Source: Desulfurispora thermophila DSM 16022
GTDB taxonomy: Bacteria > Bacillota > Desulfotomaculia > Desulfotomaculales > Desulfurisporaceae
DNA: 64,000 bases
Assembly (NCBI RefSeq): GCF_000376385.1
Contig: NZ_AQWN01000009.1
Coordinates: forward strand, 1 to 64,000
Direction: 5' to 3'
The position numbers and the translations under genes were made by a program. The notes beneath the pieces are model-generated. The model worked only from the letters and a program-made list of their open reading frames with translations, was not told where the DNA came from and did not search any database. Below are positions 1 to 8,138 of the stretch, in pieces; position 1 is the first letter of the stretch, and the number at the start of each line of letters is the position of its first letter.

Positions 1-33
1 CCTTTGCCTTGCGCTGTTCAGTTTTCAAGGATC
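1..33 (-). promoter_or_regulatory. rRNA operon leader (boxA-like motif), edge of window
   Basis: Read on the minus strand, this segment contains CCTTGAAAACTGAACAG, the motif found in Firmicutes just ahead of 16S (and in the 16S-23S spacer) as part of the antitermination and processing leader. Two tandem promoters lie 50-190 bases upstream on the same strand, which favours the 16S leader over the internal spacer. The rRNA gene itself would start beyond the left edge, so it cannot be confirmed here. Confidence 0.7.
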
Positions 34-84
34 GGGTTTTCTTTTCTGGCTATCGCTGCTGGTGTCCCGGCAGCGACGTTTTTT

Positions 85-114
85 ATCTTAGCACATCTTA
101 TGCTCTCCTGGCAA
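85..114 (-). promoter_or_regulatory. Probable rRNA promoter P2
   Basis: On the minus strand there is a -35 box TTGCCA (109-114), an 18-base spacer and a -10 box TAAGAT (85-90). It faces the rRNA leader motif at the window edge and lies about 100 bases downstream of a second promoter, the tandem arrangement common for Firmicute rRNA operons. Confidence 0.7.
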
Positions 115-191
115 GTGTTTTTTTATGCCAGTTTTGTTTCTCTGTTCCCTCTCCCCCGGCCGCTTTGCTCCTGTGTCCGCCGGGAGTTCCT

Positions 192-220
192 ATGCTATCA
201 CAGCTGTACTAACATGTCAA
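192..220 (-). promoter_or_regulatory. Probable rRNA promoter P1
   Basis: On the minus strand a perfect TTGACA -35 (215-220) is followed by a 17-base spacer and TAGCAT as the -10 (192-197). No coding region follows before the window edge, only a second promoter and the rRNA leader motif. Confidence 0.75.
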
Positions 221-254
221 ATGGTATTTTATGGCAGATAATAGACAATAAAGT

Positions 255-276
255 CAGCCCACCGTGTGGTGGGCTG
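255..276 (-). terminator. Terminator after the 201-aa gene
   Basis: A 9-bp GC-rich stem (255-263 with 268-276, loop GTGT) follows the stop of the minus-strand gene at 304. The T-tract on the minus strand is weak, so termination may be partial. It separates that gene from the rRNA promoters. Confidence 0.55.
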
Positions 277-303
277 CTGCAAGATTGCTTTGACAGGAAC
301 AAC

Positions 304-909
304 TCAATTGCTCCCCAGCTTAATGGCACATGATTTAACATGACGGAAGATATCCCGAAAAGCATCCAGCATAGCTTGATAAATGTCAGCGGACTGAGGC
401 GTACAAATACCCTGGTCAAAGCGCTGCTGATGCTGTTTTGAGTATACTGCACAATTATCTATCATTTGTCCACAATATTCCACCAGCTTATCTTTGAGAG
501 CTACCTCGTATCTCTCCACAAAACTCTTCAATTCTCGCAGAGCAGTTTTGGCACCGTCAATCAATACTGTCAGTTCATCTACAGCCCACTTGCTAAAAAG
601 CACGCTCTGGTTAACTTTATTCTCGGTAGATTGCATGACCTTCAGCAAATTAAGCCGTATATACTCCATGTCCCGCATTACTTCATACTTACCTGCCGCT
701 TCTCTAGTAGTCTCCCCTTTAACCAATGGCACCTTAAGCACCTTTTTTTTCATGGTGTTTACAGTGTTATGACTAATCTGTTGCACCTGGGTAAGATAAT
801 GAGCACGGTGCCGGTAAAAGTCACTGGCAATGCCCTCCAGCATCACAGTCAAGTCACTGATTACACTACCCAGATCAAGGTCCCCATCACCATTTCTATG
901 ACGCACCAT
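304..909 (-). CDS. Conserved hypothetical helical protein (201 aa)
   Basis: I do not recognise this protein. It is predicted to be soluble and largely alpha-helical, with long charged amphipathic stretches, no signal peptide, no membrane segment and only a few scattered cysteines. The start is placed at ATG 909 because a strong GGGGGGAG lies just upstream; an in-frame ATG at 948 has no ribosome binding site. It is the last gene before the rRNA promoters and is divergent from the ComFB-like gene. A four-helix PhoU-like or phasin-like fold is possible from the pattern, but nothing specific supports it. Confidence 0.7.
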   Translation of the reverse strand: MVRHRNGDGDLDLGSVISDLTVMLEGIASDFYRHRAHYLTQVQQISHNTVNTMKKKVLKVPLVKGETTREAAGKYEVMRDMEYIRLNLLKVMQSTENKVNQSVLFSKWAVDELTVLIDGAKTALRELKSFVERYEVALKDKLVEYCGQMIDNCAVYSKQHQQRFDQGICTPQSADIYQAMLDAFRDIFRHVKSCAIKLGSN

Positions 910-1091
910 AAAACAACTCCCCCCTTGAAGCGATATTCCCCCCGGCATTTAATTCTAATTATACATCCGGCCATCCAAAAAATATATATTTTTTACAGAG
1001 GATTCTTGGATTATGGCGTTGAAAATACGTATTATTATTGTAAGGTAGATTCAGGCCGAGAGACCTGGAGACAAGCGGAGGGGAGCAAGCC

Positions 1092-1370
1092 GTGTTGATA
1101 AACTGTACTGAACTGGCTGTAAGAGAGCTGTTACCGGAAGTTTTGGAACAATACAAAAGGACATATGGCCAAATATGCACCTGCCAGCGCTGTCAGGAGG
1201 ATATCATGGCATTAGCTTTAAACTACTTACCACCTCATTATGTGGCTACAGAAAAAGGCTATATCCTAACCAATGTCAATTTACAACAGCTGGGTGGTCG
1301 CACAGCTGTTCTAGCCCAACTCTGCCACGCCGCCCAAAAGGTAATGGAGAATCCCCGCCACGACGTCTGA
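1092..1370 (+). CDS. comFB: ComFB-like late competence development protein
   Basis: A 92-residue protein of the ComFB family: an N-terminal helix with LPEVLEQY, a CxxC pair (TCQRCQEDI), then the family-typical ALNYLPPHYV segment and a C-terminal helix. ComFB proteins are small cytoplasmic proteins first named from the Bacillus comF locus, and in other phyla some bind c-di-nucleotides; the role here is unknown. The start is a GTG preceded by GGAGGGG. The gene stands alone, closed by a terminator just after its stop, so it is not co-transcribed with the RelA-like gene. Confidence 0.8.
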   Translation: MLINCTELAVRELLPEVLEQYKRTYGQICTCQRCQEDIMALALNYLPPHYVATEKGYILTNVNLQQLGGRTAVLAQLCHAAQKVMENPRHDV

Positions 1371-1371
1371 G

Positions 1372-1392
1372 CCGCCATACAGGCGGTTTTTT
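1372..1392 (+). terminator. Intrinsic terminator of comFB
   Basis: A CCGCC/GGCGG stem with a 5-base loop is followed by six T residues, directly after the comFB stop. Confidence 0.85.
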
Positions 1393-1475
1393 ATTCTCCA
1401 GGCAGGAAAAGTCGTTATTAATAGAAAATAATTAATTAATCAAATTTCATTATCCCGGCGGGGAGAGATAGCAAA

Positions 1476-2699
1476 ATGAGCAGCACTGTAGAAAACATAA
1501 AAAAACAATACTATGAGAACTACGCTGATATTTGCATTGCCGCCGATTCAATTGTTGAAGACCTAAAGTCATTTTTTACCACTTTTCAAAGGGCTTATCT
1601 GTTACAAATTAAGCAATACCCACTTTATCGTTTTGAATCACGCGTCAAGTCCTGGGAAAGCATAGCCGACAAAATTGAGCGCAAAGAGCAATACAAAGAT
1701 GTTTCCAGCTTGAATGATATACCTGATATTATTGGTGTATATGTCATTGTAGAATTGGATGAAGACGTAGACAAGGTGATAAAACTATTTGAAAGAGAAA
1801 AAAATTATTTACTGCAAAACTCCCACATTACTTCGTTGGAATACTCGCCTACACGACATGAAAACGGCAAGTTATCCCATCACTATGATGGTATCTATAC
1901 ATTAAAAGGTCGGAATAGATTGGAAAAATACAACTTTGAAATACAGGTCCGGTCCGAGGTGGAAAATCTCTGGTCCAACATCGAACATATGTCCTTCTAT
2001 AAAAACCGCACCAAGAACCGTAATGACCGCATTTTAAACCGGCTCAAAGAACATTCTTATAACCTTTTGCTGCAAGCTGATGATGTTTTGAGTATTTTGC
2101 GCCGGGAAAGAATGAAAAATGACCTGCTGGATCTAAAGGAGAAAATGACCGAGGCCCTGGAAAATGTCTTTGATGGGATTAAGATCAGGGATATTGAAGC
2201 AATATCGGACTATTTGTATAAATGCCTGGCGTTGCCATTTGACAGTGTGAGCGTGGAAGAGCTTGAACAGATGTTCATAGCCGCCGCCCGGATAGAACGG
2301 GAACAAATCGACATTTCACTGCAGTTATTTCAACCTGTCGCAGAACACCGTCGTTTATACGAATATTTACTAGCCAACATGAGCTTGAGTGATGAAATAA
2401 TCCTCAAAATTGGGTTGTCTGTATCTGAATCTCAGGCTGCTATTGAGTATCTGCTTTCTTCCATGGAAGAAGCACGCTGCAAAAACTGTGGCCAGTGGCT
2501 AAATTATGCTGACGCAGATTTTTTCGCCGCAATGGTGGAAATGCGGGGAGATTTCTATTGCCGCACCTGTGCAGAATCATTACTGAGCTACTGTACGATA
2601 TGCGGCTCAATTTTGACCACGGAAAAAGTATGCCGCAAATGCGCCAATAAAAGGCATAAAAAATGGACGTCAAAGACAAACACCAAGCAAATCAGGTAA
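1476..2699 (+). CDS. RelA/SpoT-domain protein with C-terminal zinc ribbons
   Basis: A 407-residue protein with a RelA/SpoT nucleotidyl(pyrophospho)transferase domain at about residues 45-205. The synthetase signature RVKSWES..K..RK (56-70), the DIIGVYVIV strand (84-92) and EIQVR (155-159) with the following LWSNIEH are visible. There is no HD hydrolase domain and no TGS/ACT. After a helical middle, two C2C2 zinc ribbons follow (Cys 335/338/362/365 and 373/376/386/389). Family proteins make (p)ppGpp or, for toxic members, pyrophosphorylate tRNA. Two usually conserved positions differ: GIRV reads GVYV, and the substrate-tyrosine motif GY[KR]..H reads HYDGIY. The product is therefore uncertain. 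ATG with a strong GGGGAGAG; monocistronic between terminators. Confidence 0.8.
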   Translation: MSSTVENIKKQYYENYADICIAADSIVEDLKSFFTTFQRAYLLQIKQYPLYRFESRVKSWESIADKIERKEQYKDVSSLNDIPDIIGVYVIVELDEDVDKVIKLFEREKNYLLQNSHITSLEYSPTRHENGKLSHHYDGIYTLKGRNRLEKYNFEIQVRSEVENLWSNIEHMSFYKNRTKNRNDRILNRLKEHSYNLLLQADDVLSILRRERMKNDLLDLKEKMTEALENVFDGIKIRDIEAISDYLYKCLALPFDSVSVEELEQMFIAAARIEREQIDISLQLFQPVAEHRRLYEYLLANMSLSDEIILKIGLSVSESQAAIEYLLSSMEEARCKNCGQWLNYADADFFAAMVEMRGDFYCRTCAESLLSYCTICGSILTTEKVCRKCANKRHKKWTSKTNTKQIR

Positions 2700-2710
2700 A
2701 CGATAAAAGG

Positions 2711-2736
2711 CCCCGCTCATATAGCGAGGTCTTTTG
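2711..2736 (+). terminator. Terminator after the RelA-like gene
   Basis: An imperfect CCCCGCT/AGCGAGG stem is followed by TCTTTTGC and further T-rich sequence. The hairpin overlaps the last codons of the convergent adhE gene. Confidence 0.6.
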
Positions 2737-5386
2737 CTTTTTCTTCCGGTAGCAAACCTGTTCCGGCCAAAAGATTAAAGTTTAACAAATAAGGGTTGAC
2801 CTGCTCGCTCAGGGGAGAGCCATAAGCCAACCGGTAGAGGTCCATGAGTTCTGCCACCATTGGTTGTCTGGGATTAGTACCTGTAACCTGATCAGCATAG
2901 GCATCATCAGCCATTTTCTCCAATCGCCGGCCGAAATCAAGCGGTTCAATGCCGGTGTCTTTGATAAAACGCGGCAAGCCCAATTCCGCCGACAAATTAA
3001 CCACAGCCCCAATTAACGCCCTTACTCCGCTGCTGTGGTCAGAAACGGGAAAACCCAGATGACTGGCAATGCGGGCGTATTTCTCCGGTGCCCGGTAATA
3101 TTCATACTGGGGAAAAGCGGCAAAACGGGTCGGTGTGCTGGCATTATAAGCAATAACATAAGGCAGAAATATAGCATTGGCCCGTCCGTGGGGGATGCCA
3201 AACTCGCCGCCCAGCTTATGGGCCAAACTGTGGTTGATGCCTAAAAAAGCATTGGTGAAGGCCATACCGGCTATACAAGAAGCGTTATGCATCCGCTCCC
3301 TGGCCTCCCGGTCCTGCGGGTTCTTAAAGGAACGGGGCAAATATTTAAAGACCAGTTCGATAGCCTGCAAAGCCAGGCCGTCTGTAAAATCGGAAGCCAT
3401 AACCGATACATAGGCCTCAATGGCATGGGTGAGCGCATCCATACCCGTGTCGGCAGTAACACCGGGCGGCATGGTCATAGCCAAATCGGGGTCAATAATT
3501 GCCACATCAGGAGTCAATTCGTAGTCTGCCAGAGGATACTTAACATGCCTTCCCTTATCACTAATCACAGCAAAAGCGGTTACTTCCGAACCCGTCCCGC
3601 TTGTGGTGGGTATGGCGATCAGGCTGGACTTGCGCCCCAGGCGAGGGTACTTATAGGTCCTTTTCCTGATGTCTAAAAACTTAAGCTTTAAAAACTCGAA
3701 TTCAACTTCGGGGTGCTCATAGAAAAGCCACATGGCCTTTGCGGCATCAATGGGCGAACCGCCACCCAGGGCAATGATCGTGTCGGGCTTGAACCTCTGC
3801 ATAGCCTGACATCCCCGTCTTACCGTTTCCACCGATGGATCGGGCTCTACATCGCTAAATATTTCTACAATTACCTTATTCTGCCTTTTATTGAGATGAT
3901 AGAGCACTTTATCCACCATGCCCAACTGGAATATTACCGGATCAGTCACCAGAAACACCCGGTTAATATTGGGGAACTTGCTCAAATACTGTAATGAACC
4001 GTGTTCAAAATAAATTCTCTCCGGTACTCTAAACCACTGTAGTTTTTCCCGTCTGCGGGCCACTCGTTTGATATTAATCAAATTATCCACACTGACATTG
4101 GAAGTAGTGCTGTTGCTACCCATAGAACCACAGCCCAGGGTGAACGAGGGAACATTTATATTATAAAGATCGCCAATCGCCCCATGGGTGGCCGGCGAGT
4201 TAACAATTACCCTGCCTACCCGCAAGCGGCTGGCAAACTCCTGAATCACCTGCTCGTCTTCCGCATGTATGGCAGCCGAATGGCCCAGCCCGCCAAACTC
4301 CACCACCTTCTCGGCCAGTTCTATCCCCTGCCGCCATTCATCTACATAGTAGCACGCCAGCACGGGGCTAAGTTTTTCCATGGAAAGGGGATGTCCCATA
4401 CCTACCCCATTAAGCTCGGCCACCAGTACCCGTGTGGTGGGCGAGACCACTATACCTGCCATTTCCGCTATGCGCACAGCCGGCTGCCCGGCCACCGCGG
4501 GATTTAATGAACACTGGTTGTCGCGCGACTTGACCATTAATTGCTCTAACTTGCTTATCTCTTCCGGGTGTAAAAAATATGCTCCATAACTTTGCATAAG
4601 CTCTACAAATCTGCCGGCAATTTCCCTATCAACAATAACCGCCTGCTCTGAGGCACAGATCAGACCGTTATCAAAAGTCTTGCTCATCAACAGGTCTGTT
4701 ACGGCCCGCTCCAATCTGGCCGAACTGTGAATATAACAGGGAACATTACCCGGCCCCACCCCCAGAGCTGGTTTACCTGTAGAATAAGCGGCCCGTACCA
4801 AACCGGCCCCACCCGTAGCCAGTATTAACGCCACCCCGGGATGCTTCATCAAGTAGCCGGTAATTTGCTCACTGGAATGTGGCAACCAGGCAATACACCC
4901 TTCCGGAGCACCGGCTGAGAGAGCGGCTTTATACATAACTGCTGCAGCCGCCTGGCTGCATTGCTGAGCGCCGGGGTGAAAACTGAAGATCACCGGGTTT
5001 CTAGCTTTCATGCAAATGAGCGCCTTAAACATGGTGGTGGATGTGGGATTGGTGACGGGCACGATGGCCGCCACCACTCCTACCGGCTCAGCAATTTCCA
5101 GGTAATCCTCTTCCTGGTTTTCATTGATCACGCCCACGGTTTTTTTGTATTTAATGTTATGGTAAACCGCCTCGGTGGCAAAAATATTTTTAATCATTTT
5201 GTCCTCGTAGATGCCCCGACCGGTTTCCTCAACTGCCATTCTGGCCAGTTCCCGGTATTTCTCCAGACCGGCTAAGGCCATGGCCTGCACAATCTTGTCC
5301 ACCTGTTCTTGATCATACTCCATGAACCGCTCCGCTGCTCGCAATGCTTTTTCTACCAGACTGTCTACAGTGACAAATTGCTCCAT
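2717..5386 (-). CDS. adhE: Bifunctional acetaldehyde-CoA/alcohol dehydrogenase
   Basis: At 889 residues this is full-length AdhE, which reduces acetyl-CoA to acetaldehyde and then ethanol with NADH (or the reverse), forming cytoplasmic spirosome filaments in characterised members. The N-terminal half is a CoA-acylating aldehyde dehydrogenase with the catalytic cysteine in GLICASEQ near residue 245. The C-terminal half is an iron-dependent alcohol dehydrogenase with GGGSPIDAAKAM and the metal-ligand region HSLAHKLGG...IPHGRAN. A linker joins them near residues 440-460. The start ATG has AGGAGG seven bases upstream. A 13-bp inverted repeat sits 28-67 bases upstream of the start and may control it. 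Monocistronic, divergent from the Cys-rich gene. Confidence 0.97.
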   Translation of the reverse strand: MEQFVTVDSLVEKALRAAERFMEYDQEQVDKIVQAMALAGLEKYRELARMAVEETGRGIYEDKMIKNIFATEAVYHNIKYKKTVGVINENQEEDYLEIAEPVGVVAAIVPVTNPTSTTMFKALICMKARNPVIFSFHPGAQQCSQAAAAVMYKAALSAGAPEGCIAWLPHSSEQITGYLMKHPGVALILATGGAGLVRAAYSTGKPALGVGPGNVPCYIHSSARLERAVTDLLMSKTFDNGLICASEQAVIVDREIAGRFVELMQSYGAYFLHPEEISKLEQLMVKSRDNQCSLNPAVAGQPAVRIAEMAGIVVSPTTRVLVAELNGVGMGHPLSMEKLSPVLACYYVDEWRQGIELAEKVVEFGGLGHSAAIHAEDEQVIQEFASRLRVGRVIVNSPATHGAIGDLYNINVPSFTLGCGSMGSNSTTSNVSVDNLINIKRVARRREKLQWFRVPERIYFEHGSLQYLSKFPNINRVFLVTDPVIFQLGMVDKVLYHLNKRQNKVIVEIFSDVEPDPSVETVRRGCQAMQRFKPDTIIALGGGSPIDAAKAMWLFYEHPEVEFEFLKLKFLDIRKRTYKYPRLGRKSSLIAIPTTSGTGSEVTAFAVISDKGRHVKYPLADYELTPDVAIIDPDLAMTMPPGVTADTGMDALTHAIEAYVSVMASDFTDGLALQAIELVFKYLPRSFKNPQDREARERMHNASCIAGMAFTNAFLGINHSLAHKLGGEFGIPHGRANAIFLPYVIAYNASTPTRFAAFPQYEYYRAPEKYARIASHLGFPVSDHSSGVRALIGAVVNLSAELGLPRFIKDTGIEPLDFGRRLEKMADDAYADQVTGTNPRQPMVAELMDLYRLAYGSPLSEQVNPYLLNFNLLAGTGLLPEEKAKDLAI

Positions 5387-5414
5387 GCAATATCCTCCTC
5401 ATCCGCACAATAAC

Positions 5415-5453
5415 AATAATGGTATTAAGCAAAAACCGCCTAATACCATTATT
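5415..5453. repeat. 13-bp perfect inverted repeat in the adhE / Cys-rich gene intergenic region
   Basis: Arms AATAATGGTATTA (5415-5427) and its exact complement (5441-5453) flank a 13-base spacer. The element lies between the divergent adhE and the small Cys-rich gene. It does not match the Rex consensus known for adhE control in many Firmicutes (TTGTGA-N6-TCACAA-like). It could be an operator or a stem in the adhE 5' untranslated RNA. Confidence 0.75.
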
Positions 5454-5506
5454 CCTGAAGCACCCTTTTTATATGCTGCAATAAGCTATTAAGGAGGACG
5501 TACTGC

Positions 5507-5749
5507 ATGAATACAATTTGCCCTCTATGTAACGGACTTTACTCAACCAGTGTTGAATGCGATTGCGGCAGTGATATGCTGGACAAGGGACCGGTGAATG
5601 ATTACCTGGGCCCTTACAGTCCCTATTCGCCAACAGAAAGCGCTTTCCCCGCTTGTATACACCTTTTCCGCTGTCCTACTTGCAATAGAGATAAAAGGAA
5701 AATAATCAATCGCACAGATATTTTTTCAAGTCCTCCCACGTATCAATGA
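5507..5749 (+). CDS. Small Cys-rich hypothetical protein (80 aa)
   Basis: An 80-residue protein with three cysteine pairs: CPLC near the N-terminus, CDC around residue 18 and CPTC near residue 57. This suggests one zinc site or a small zinc ribbon. The middle has a short PYSPYSP stretch. The ATG has a perfect AAGGAGG eight bases upstream, which is the best evidence that it is real. It is divergent from adhE and overlaps the end of the convergent HAD gene by 44 bases. Function not recognised. Confidence 0.7.
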   Translation: MNTICPLCNGLYSTSVECDCGSDMLDKGPVNDYLGPYSPYSPTESAFPACIHLFRCPTCNRDKRKIINRTDIFSSPPTYQ

Positions 5750-6353
5750 TCAGGTCCGGTTGGTATTTAGAAAGTTCCTCACGGGTAGCCATTCCCCAGG
5801 TGACCGCGACAACACGAACACCTGCCGCCCGTCCACTGAGCAAATCAAAATAGCTGTCCCCCACCATGACAGCAGCCTCAGGTTTCACCTGCAGCACTTG
5901 CAAAGCTTTGAGCACCGGCTGCGGAGCCGGTTTGGGCTCAGTGACGTCGTAAGCGGTTATAACAACATCGAATAGATCCGCAATGCCTGTTACCTTCAGT
6001 GTGCGCATGGTGCCCGGTCTGCCTTTGGATGTTACCAATCCAGTCAATATCTCCTTTTGTTTAAGCGATACCAGCAATTCGCGGCTGCCGGGAAAAAGTG
6101 CCGCATATTGATCGTGTTCGGCATGATAGTATTGCTGGTAAAGCGTGATAAACTCATCGGCTCTGTCACCTGCGAAATGGAGAGCAATATCTTTTAGAGT
6201 GCGCCCGATCCAACGCATAACTTCACCGTCGGCCCATGGCAAATTCAACTCGGCAAAAACTTTCTGGTAAATCATTTTCAGCAACGGGAGTGTATCGGCC
6301 AAAGTACCATCCAGATCAAACAATACTGCTTGCACAGAATCATTTTTCTGCAT
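5706..6353 (-). CDS. HAD-superfamily phosphatase (Gph/PpaX-like)
   Basis: A 215-residue haloacid dehalogenase hydrolase with all four motifs: FDLDGTLADT (motif I, nucleophile Asp), VTSK (motif II), the lysine in EPKPAP (motif III) and VGDSYFD (motif IV). A helical cap domain follows motif I, as in phosphoglycolate phosphatase and the pyrophosphatase PpaX, which act on small phosphate esters or pyrophosphate. Substrate cannot be decided by eye. The start is placed at ATG 6353 because the GGAG at 6366-6369 abuts an alternative GTG at 6365. Convergent with the Cys-rich gene, divergent from the aminotransferase. Confidence 0.88.
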   Translation of the reverse strand: MQKNDSVQAVLFDLDGTLADTLPLLKMIYQKVFAELNLPWADGEVMRWIGRTLKDIALHFAGDRADEFITLYQQYYHAEHDQYAALFPGSRELLVSLKQKEILTGLVTSKGRPGTMRTLKVTGIADLFDVVITAYDVTEPKPAPQPVLKALQVLQVKPEAAVMVGDSYFDLLSGRAAGVRVVAVTWGMATREELSKYQPDLIIDTWEDLKKYLCD

Positions 6354-6460
6354 AAGACATATCACTCCAAAAAAAGGTATATCATTACTACTTGGCGAAA
6401 AAAGTAGAAAGGGGAACTGTAATTATCCCACCAGCACTATTTTATAAGGGAGTGGAAGCC

Positions 6461-7651
6461 ATGGCAATCAGCAAAGAAGTAGAACAAAACCTCACCCGGG
6501 CCTCCTGGATACGCAAAATGTTTGAAGAAGGAGAAAGGCTCAGGGCCATACATGGGCCGGATAAAGTATTCGACTTTACACTGGGTAACCCCAATGTGGA
6601 ACCGCCGGCCAGGTTTCATACTGAACTAAGGAAAATTGCCGAAAAACCCCTGCCCGGCATGCACCGTTACATGAGTAACGCCGGTTATCCGGAAACCCGG
6701 GCAGCGATAGCTACTGTATTGGCGGAAGATTCCAAGTTACCTTTTACGGAAAAACATATTGTAATGACTGTAGGAGCTGGCGGAGGGCTTAACGTAGTTT
6801 TGAAAACTCTCCTGGACCCGGGCGATGAAGTAATAGTATTAAAGCCGTATTTTGTAGAGTACCGGTTTTACATAGCCAATCACCAGGGTGTAACAGTAGA
6901 AGTTGCCACCGACCAGTATTTCCTACCCGATTTTATCGCTCTGGAACAGGCCATCAACAAGAATACCAAAGCGATTATTATCAACTCACCAAACAACCCC
7001 ACCGGCGTGGTGTATGATGAAAATGTTCTCCGGCAACTGGGGCAATTGCTGAATAAAAAGCAACAAGAATTGCAAAAAGAAATCTACCTGATTTCCGATG
7101 AGCCTTACGCCAAGATTGTTTATGAAAATACCAAAGTGCCCAGCGTATTTTCTTTTTATTCCAACAGCATTATGGTCACTTCGCACAGCAAGGACCTGGC
7201 CCTGCCGGGAGAGCGCATCGGCTATATTGCTGTCAGCCCGCAGGCAAGCGGCCTGGAACTGTTAATCGAAGGCCTGGTTTTTGCCAACCGCGTGCTGGGT
7301 TTTGTCAACGCGCCGGCCTTGATGCAGCATCTGGTCAAACACCTGCAAAGGGAAACTGTTAACATTGCCGAATATCAGGAAAAAAGAGATATCCTCTACA
7401 ACCACCTAACCGGGCTAGGCTTTCAAATGGTCAAACCAATGGGGGCCTTTTATCTCTTTCCGCGTTCCCCGCTACCCGACGAAATGGAGTTTGTGCGCCT
7501 GGCCCAAACTTTCAACATCCTGGTTGTACCTGGCAGTGGCTTTGGCATGCCGGGTTATTTCCGTTTATCATATTGTGTTGACAAACAAATCATTCTAAAT
7601 TCCTTACCCGCCTTTACCGCTCTGGCCCAAAAACTTGGCCTTCCGGCATAA
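6461..7651 (+). CDS. PLP-dependent class I/II aminotransferase
   Basis: A 396-residue fold-type I aminotransferase (AspC/AspB group). Visible features are LGNPNVEPP at the N-terminus, SPNNPTG (substrate binding), SDEPYA (the Asp that holds the pyridine nitrogen) and SHSKDLALPGERIGY with the Schiff-base lysine. FRLSYC near the C-terminus carries the arginine expected to bind the substrate carboxylate. The amino-acid substrate is not clear. Start chosen at ATG 6461, preceded by AAGGGAGTGGAAGCC; a TTG 69 bases upstream has weaker support. The stop codon lies in the loop of an 11-bp hairpin shared with the convergent gene. Confidence 0.92.
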   Translation: MAISKEVEQNLTRASWIRKMFEEGERLRAIHGPDKVFDFTLGNPNVEPPARFHTELRKIAEKPLPGMHRYMSNAGYPETRAAIATVLAEDSKLPFTEKHIVMTVGAGGGLNVVLKTLLDPGDEVIVLKPYFVEYRFYIANHQGVTVEVATDQYFLPDFIALEQAINKNTKAIIINSPNNPTGVVYDENVLRQLGQLLNKKQQELQKEIYLISDEPYAKIVYENTKVPSVFSFYSNSIMVTSHSKDLALPGERIGYIAVSPQASGLELLIEGLVFANRVLGFVNAPALMQHLVKHLQRETVNIAEYQEKRDILYNHLTGLGFQMVKPMGAFYLFPRSPLPDEMEFVRLAQTFNILVVPGSGFGMPGYFRLSYCVDKQIILNSLPAFTALAQKLGLPA

Positions 7652-7662
7652 GCCGGAAGGCC
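7637..7662. terminator. Hairpin between convergent genes
   Basis: A perfect 11-bp stem (GGCCTTCCGGC with its complement, loop ATAA) covers the aminotransferase stop codon and lies 4 bases from the end of the opposite gene. It lacks a T-tract, so it may stabilise 3' ends rather than terminate on its own. Confidence 0.5.
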
Positions 7663-7666
7663 TGAC

Positions 7667-7981
7667 TCACTCTTCCACCAACATGAGTAGTTTCTCATGC
7701 ATATGAACGTTCAGCTGCCGCATCACACTGCGTAAACTGGCCGGGTCGGTCAATATGAAACCATCTTCCCAGCGTTCCAGCAAGTATGACACAAACTCCA
7801 TGAAACCGCTGGCCAGTGTAAGAGTGTACAGCTCTCGGTGCCGGTTGTTTTCTGGTTGACAGCTGTCGTTTTTGTGCGTCAGCTTGAAGTTGCCCAGTTT
7901 CTTGTCCTCCCGGGTCCAGGATACAACCCCATCCATAATATGCACTTCCTGCCCACAGGCATCGCATACAAACCTGGCCAC
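7667..7981 (-). CDS. Hypothetical protein with N-terminal CxxC (104 aa)
   Basis: A 104-residue cytoplasmic protein. It begins with FVCDACGQEVH, a likely half zinc site, and also has a C in NDSCQPEN with nearby His residues. The rest is helical. GTG 7981 is chosen as the start because GGGAGGGG lies six bases upstream; a TTG at 7999 is the other option. A perfect palindrome sits about 75 bases upstream of the start, suggesting control by a dimeric regulator. Function not recognised. Confidence 0.7.
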   Translation of the reverse strand: MARFVCDACGQEVHIMDGVVSWTREDKKLGNFKLTHKNDSCQPENNRHRELYTLTLASGFMEFVSYLLERWEDGFILTDPASLRSVMRQLNVHMHEKLLMLVEE

Positions 7982-8055
7982 CTTTAACCCCTCCCTCAAG
8001 TCTCCGAGGTATTCCCCAAGAAATGCTGCTAGATCTGGATATCTTATTGTACCTA

Positions 8056-8073
8056 TTGTAAATATTTATTTAC
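8056..8073. promoter_or_regulatory. Palindromic operator-like site
   Basis: TGTAAATA and its exact complement TATTTACA are separated by only two bases. On the minus strand it lies just upstream of a TACAAT -10-like box leading to the gene at 7981, so a repressor bound here would block the promoter. No regulator family is assigned. Confidence 0.5.
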
Positions 8074-8138
8074 AGTTCTATAATACTATAAAATAGTTTG
8101 CCATTACCAGTAAAAATCCTTCCCTAAAAGAAAAGAAA

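Noticed and set aside
466-1098. 210-codon open frame on the plus strand
   Set aside because: Antisense to the 201-aa gene, which has a strong ribosome binding site and normal composition; this frame has neither.
5415-5453. Rex operator at adhE
   Set aside because: The repeat has no TTGTGA half sites; the arms and spacer do not match the known redox regulator.
8056-8073. BirA-type biotin operator
   Set aside because: TGTAAA half sites fit loosely, but BirA boxes have a spacer of about 14-15 bases, not 2, and there are no biotin genes here.
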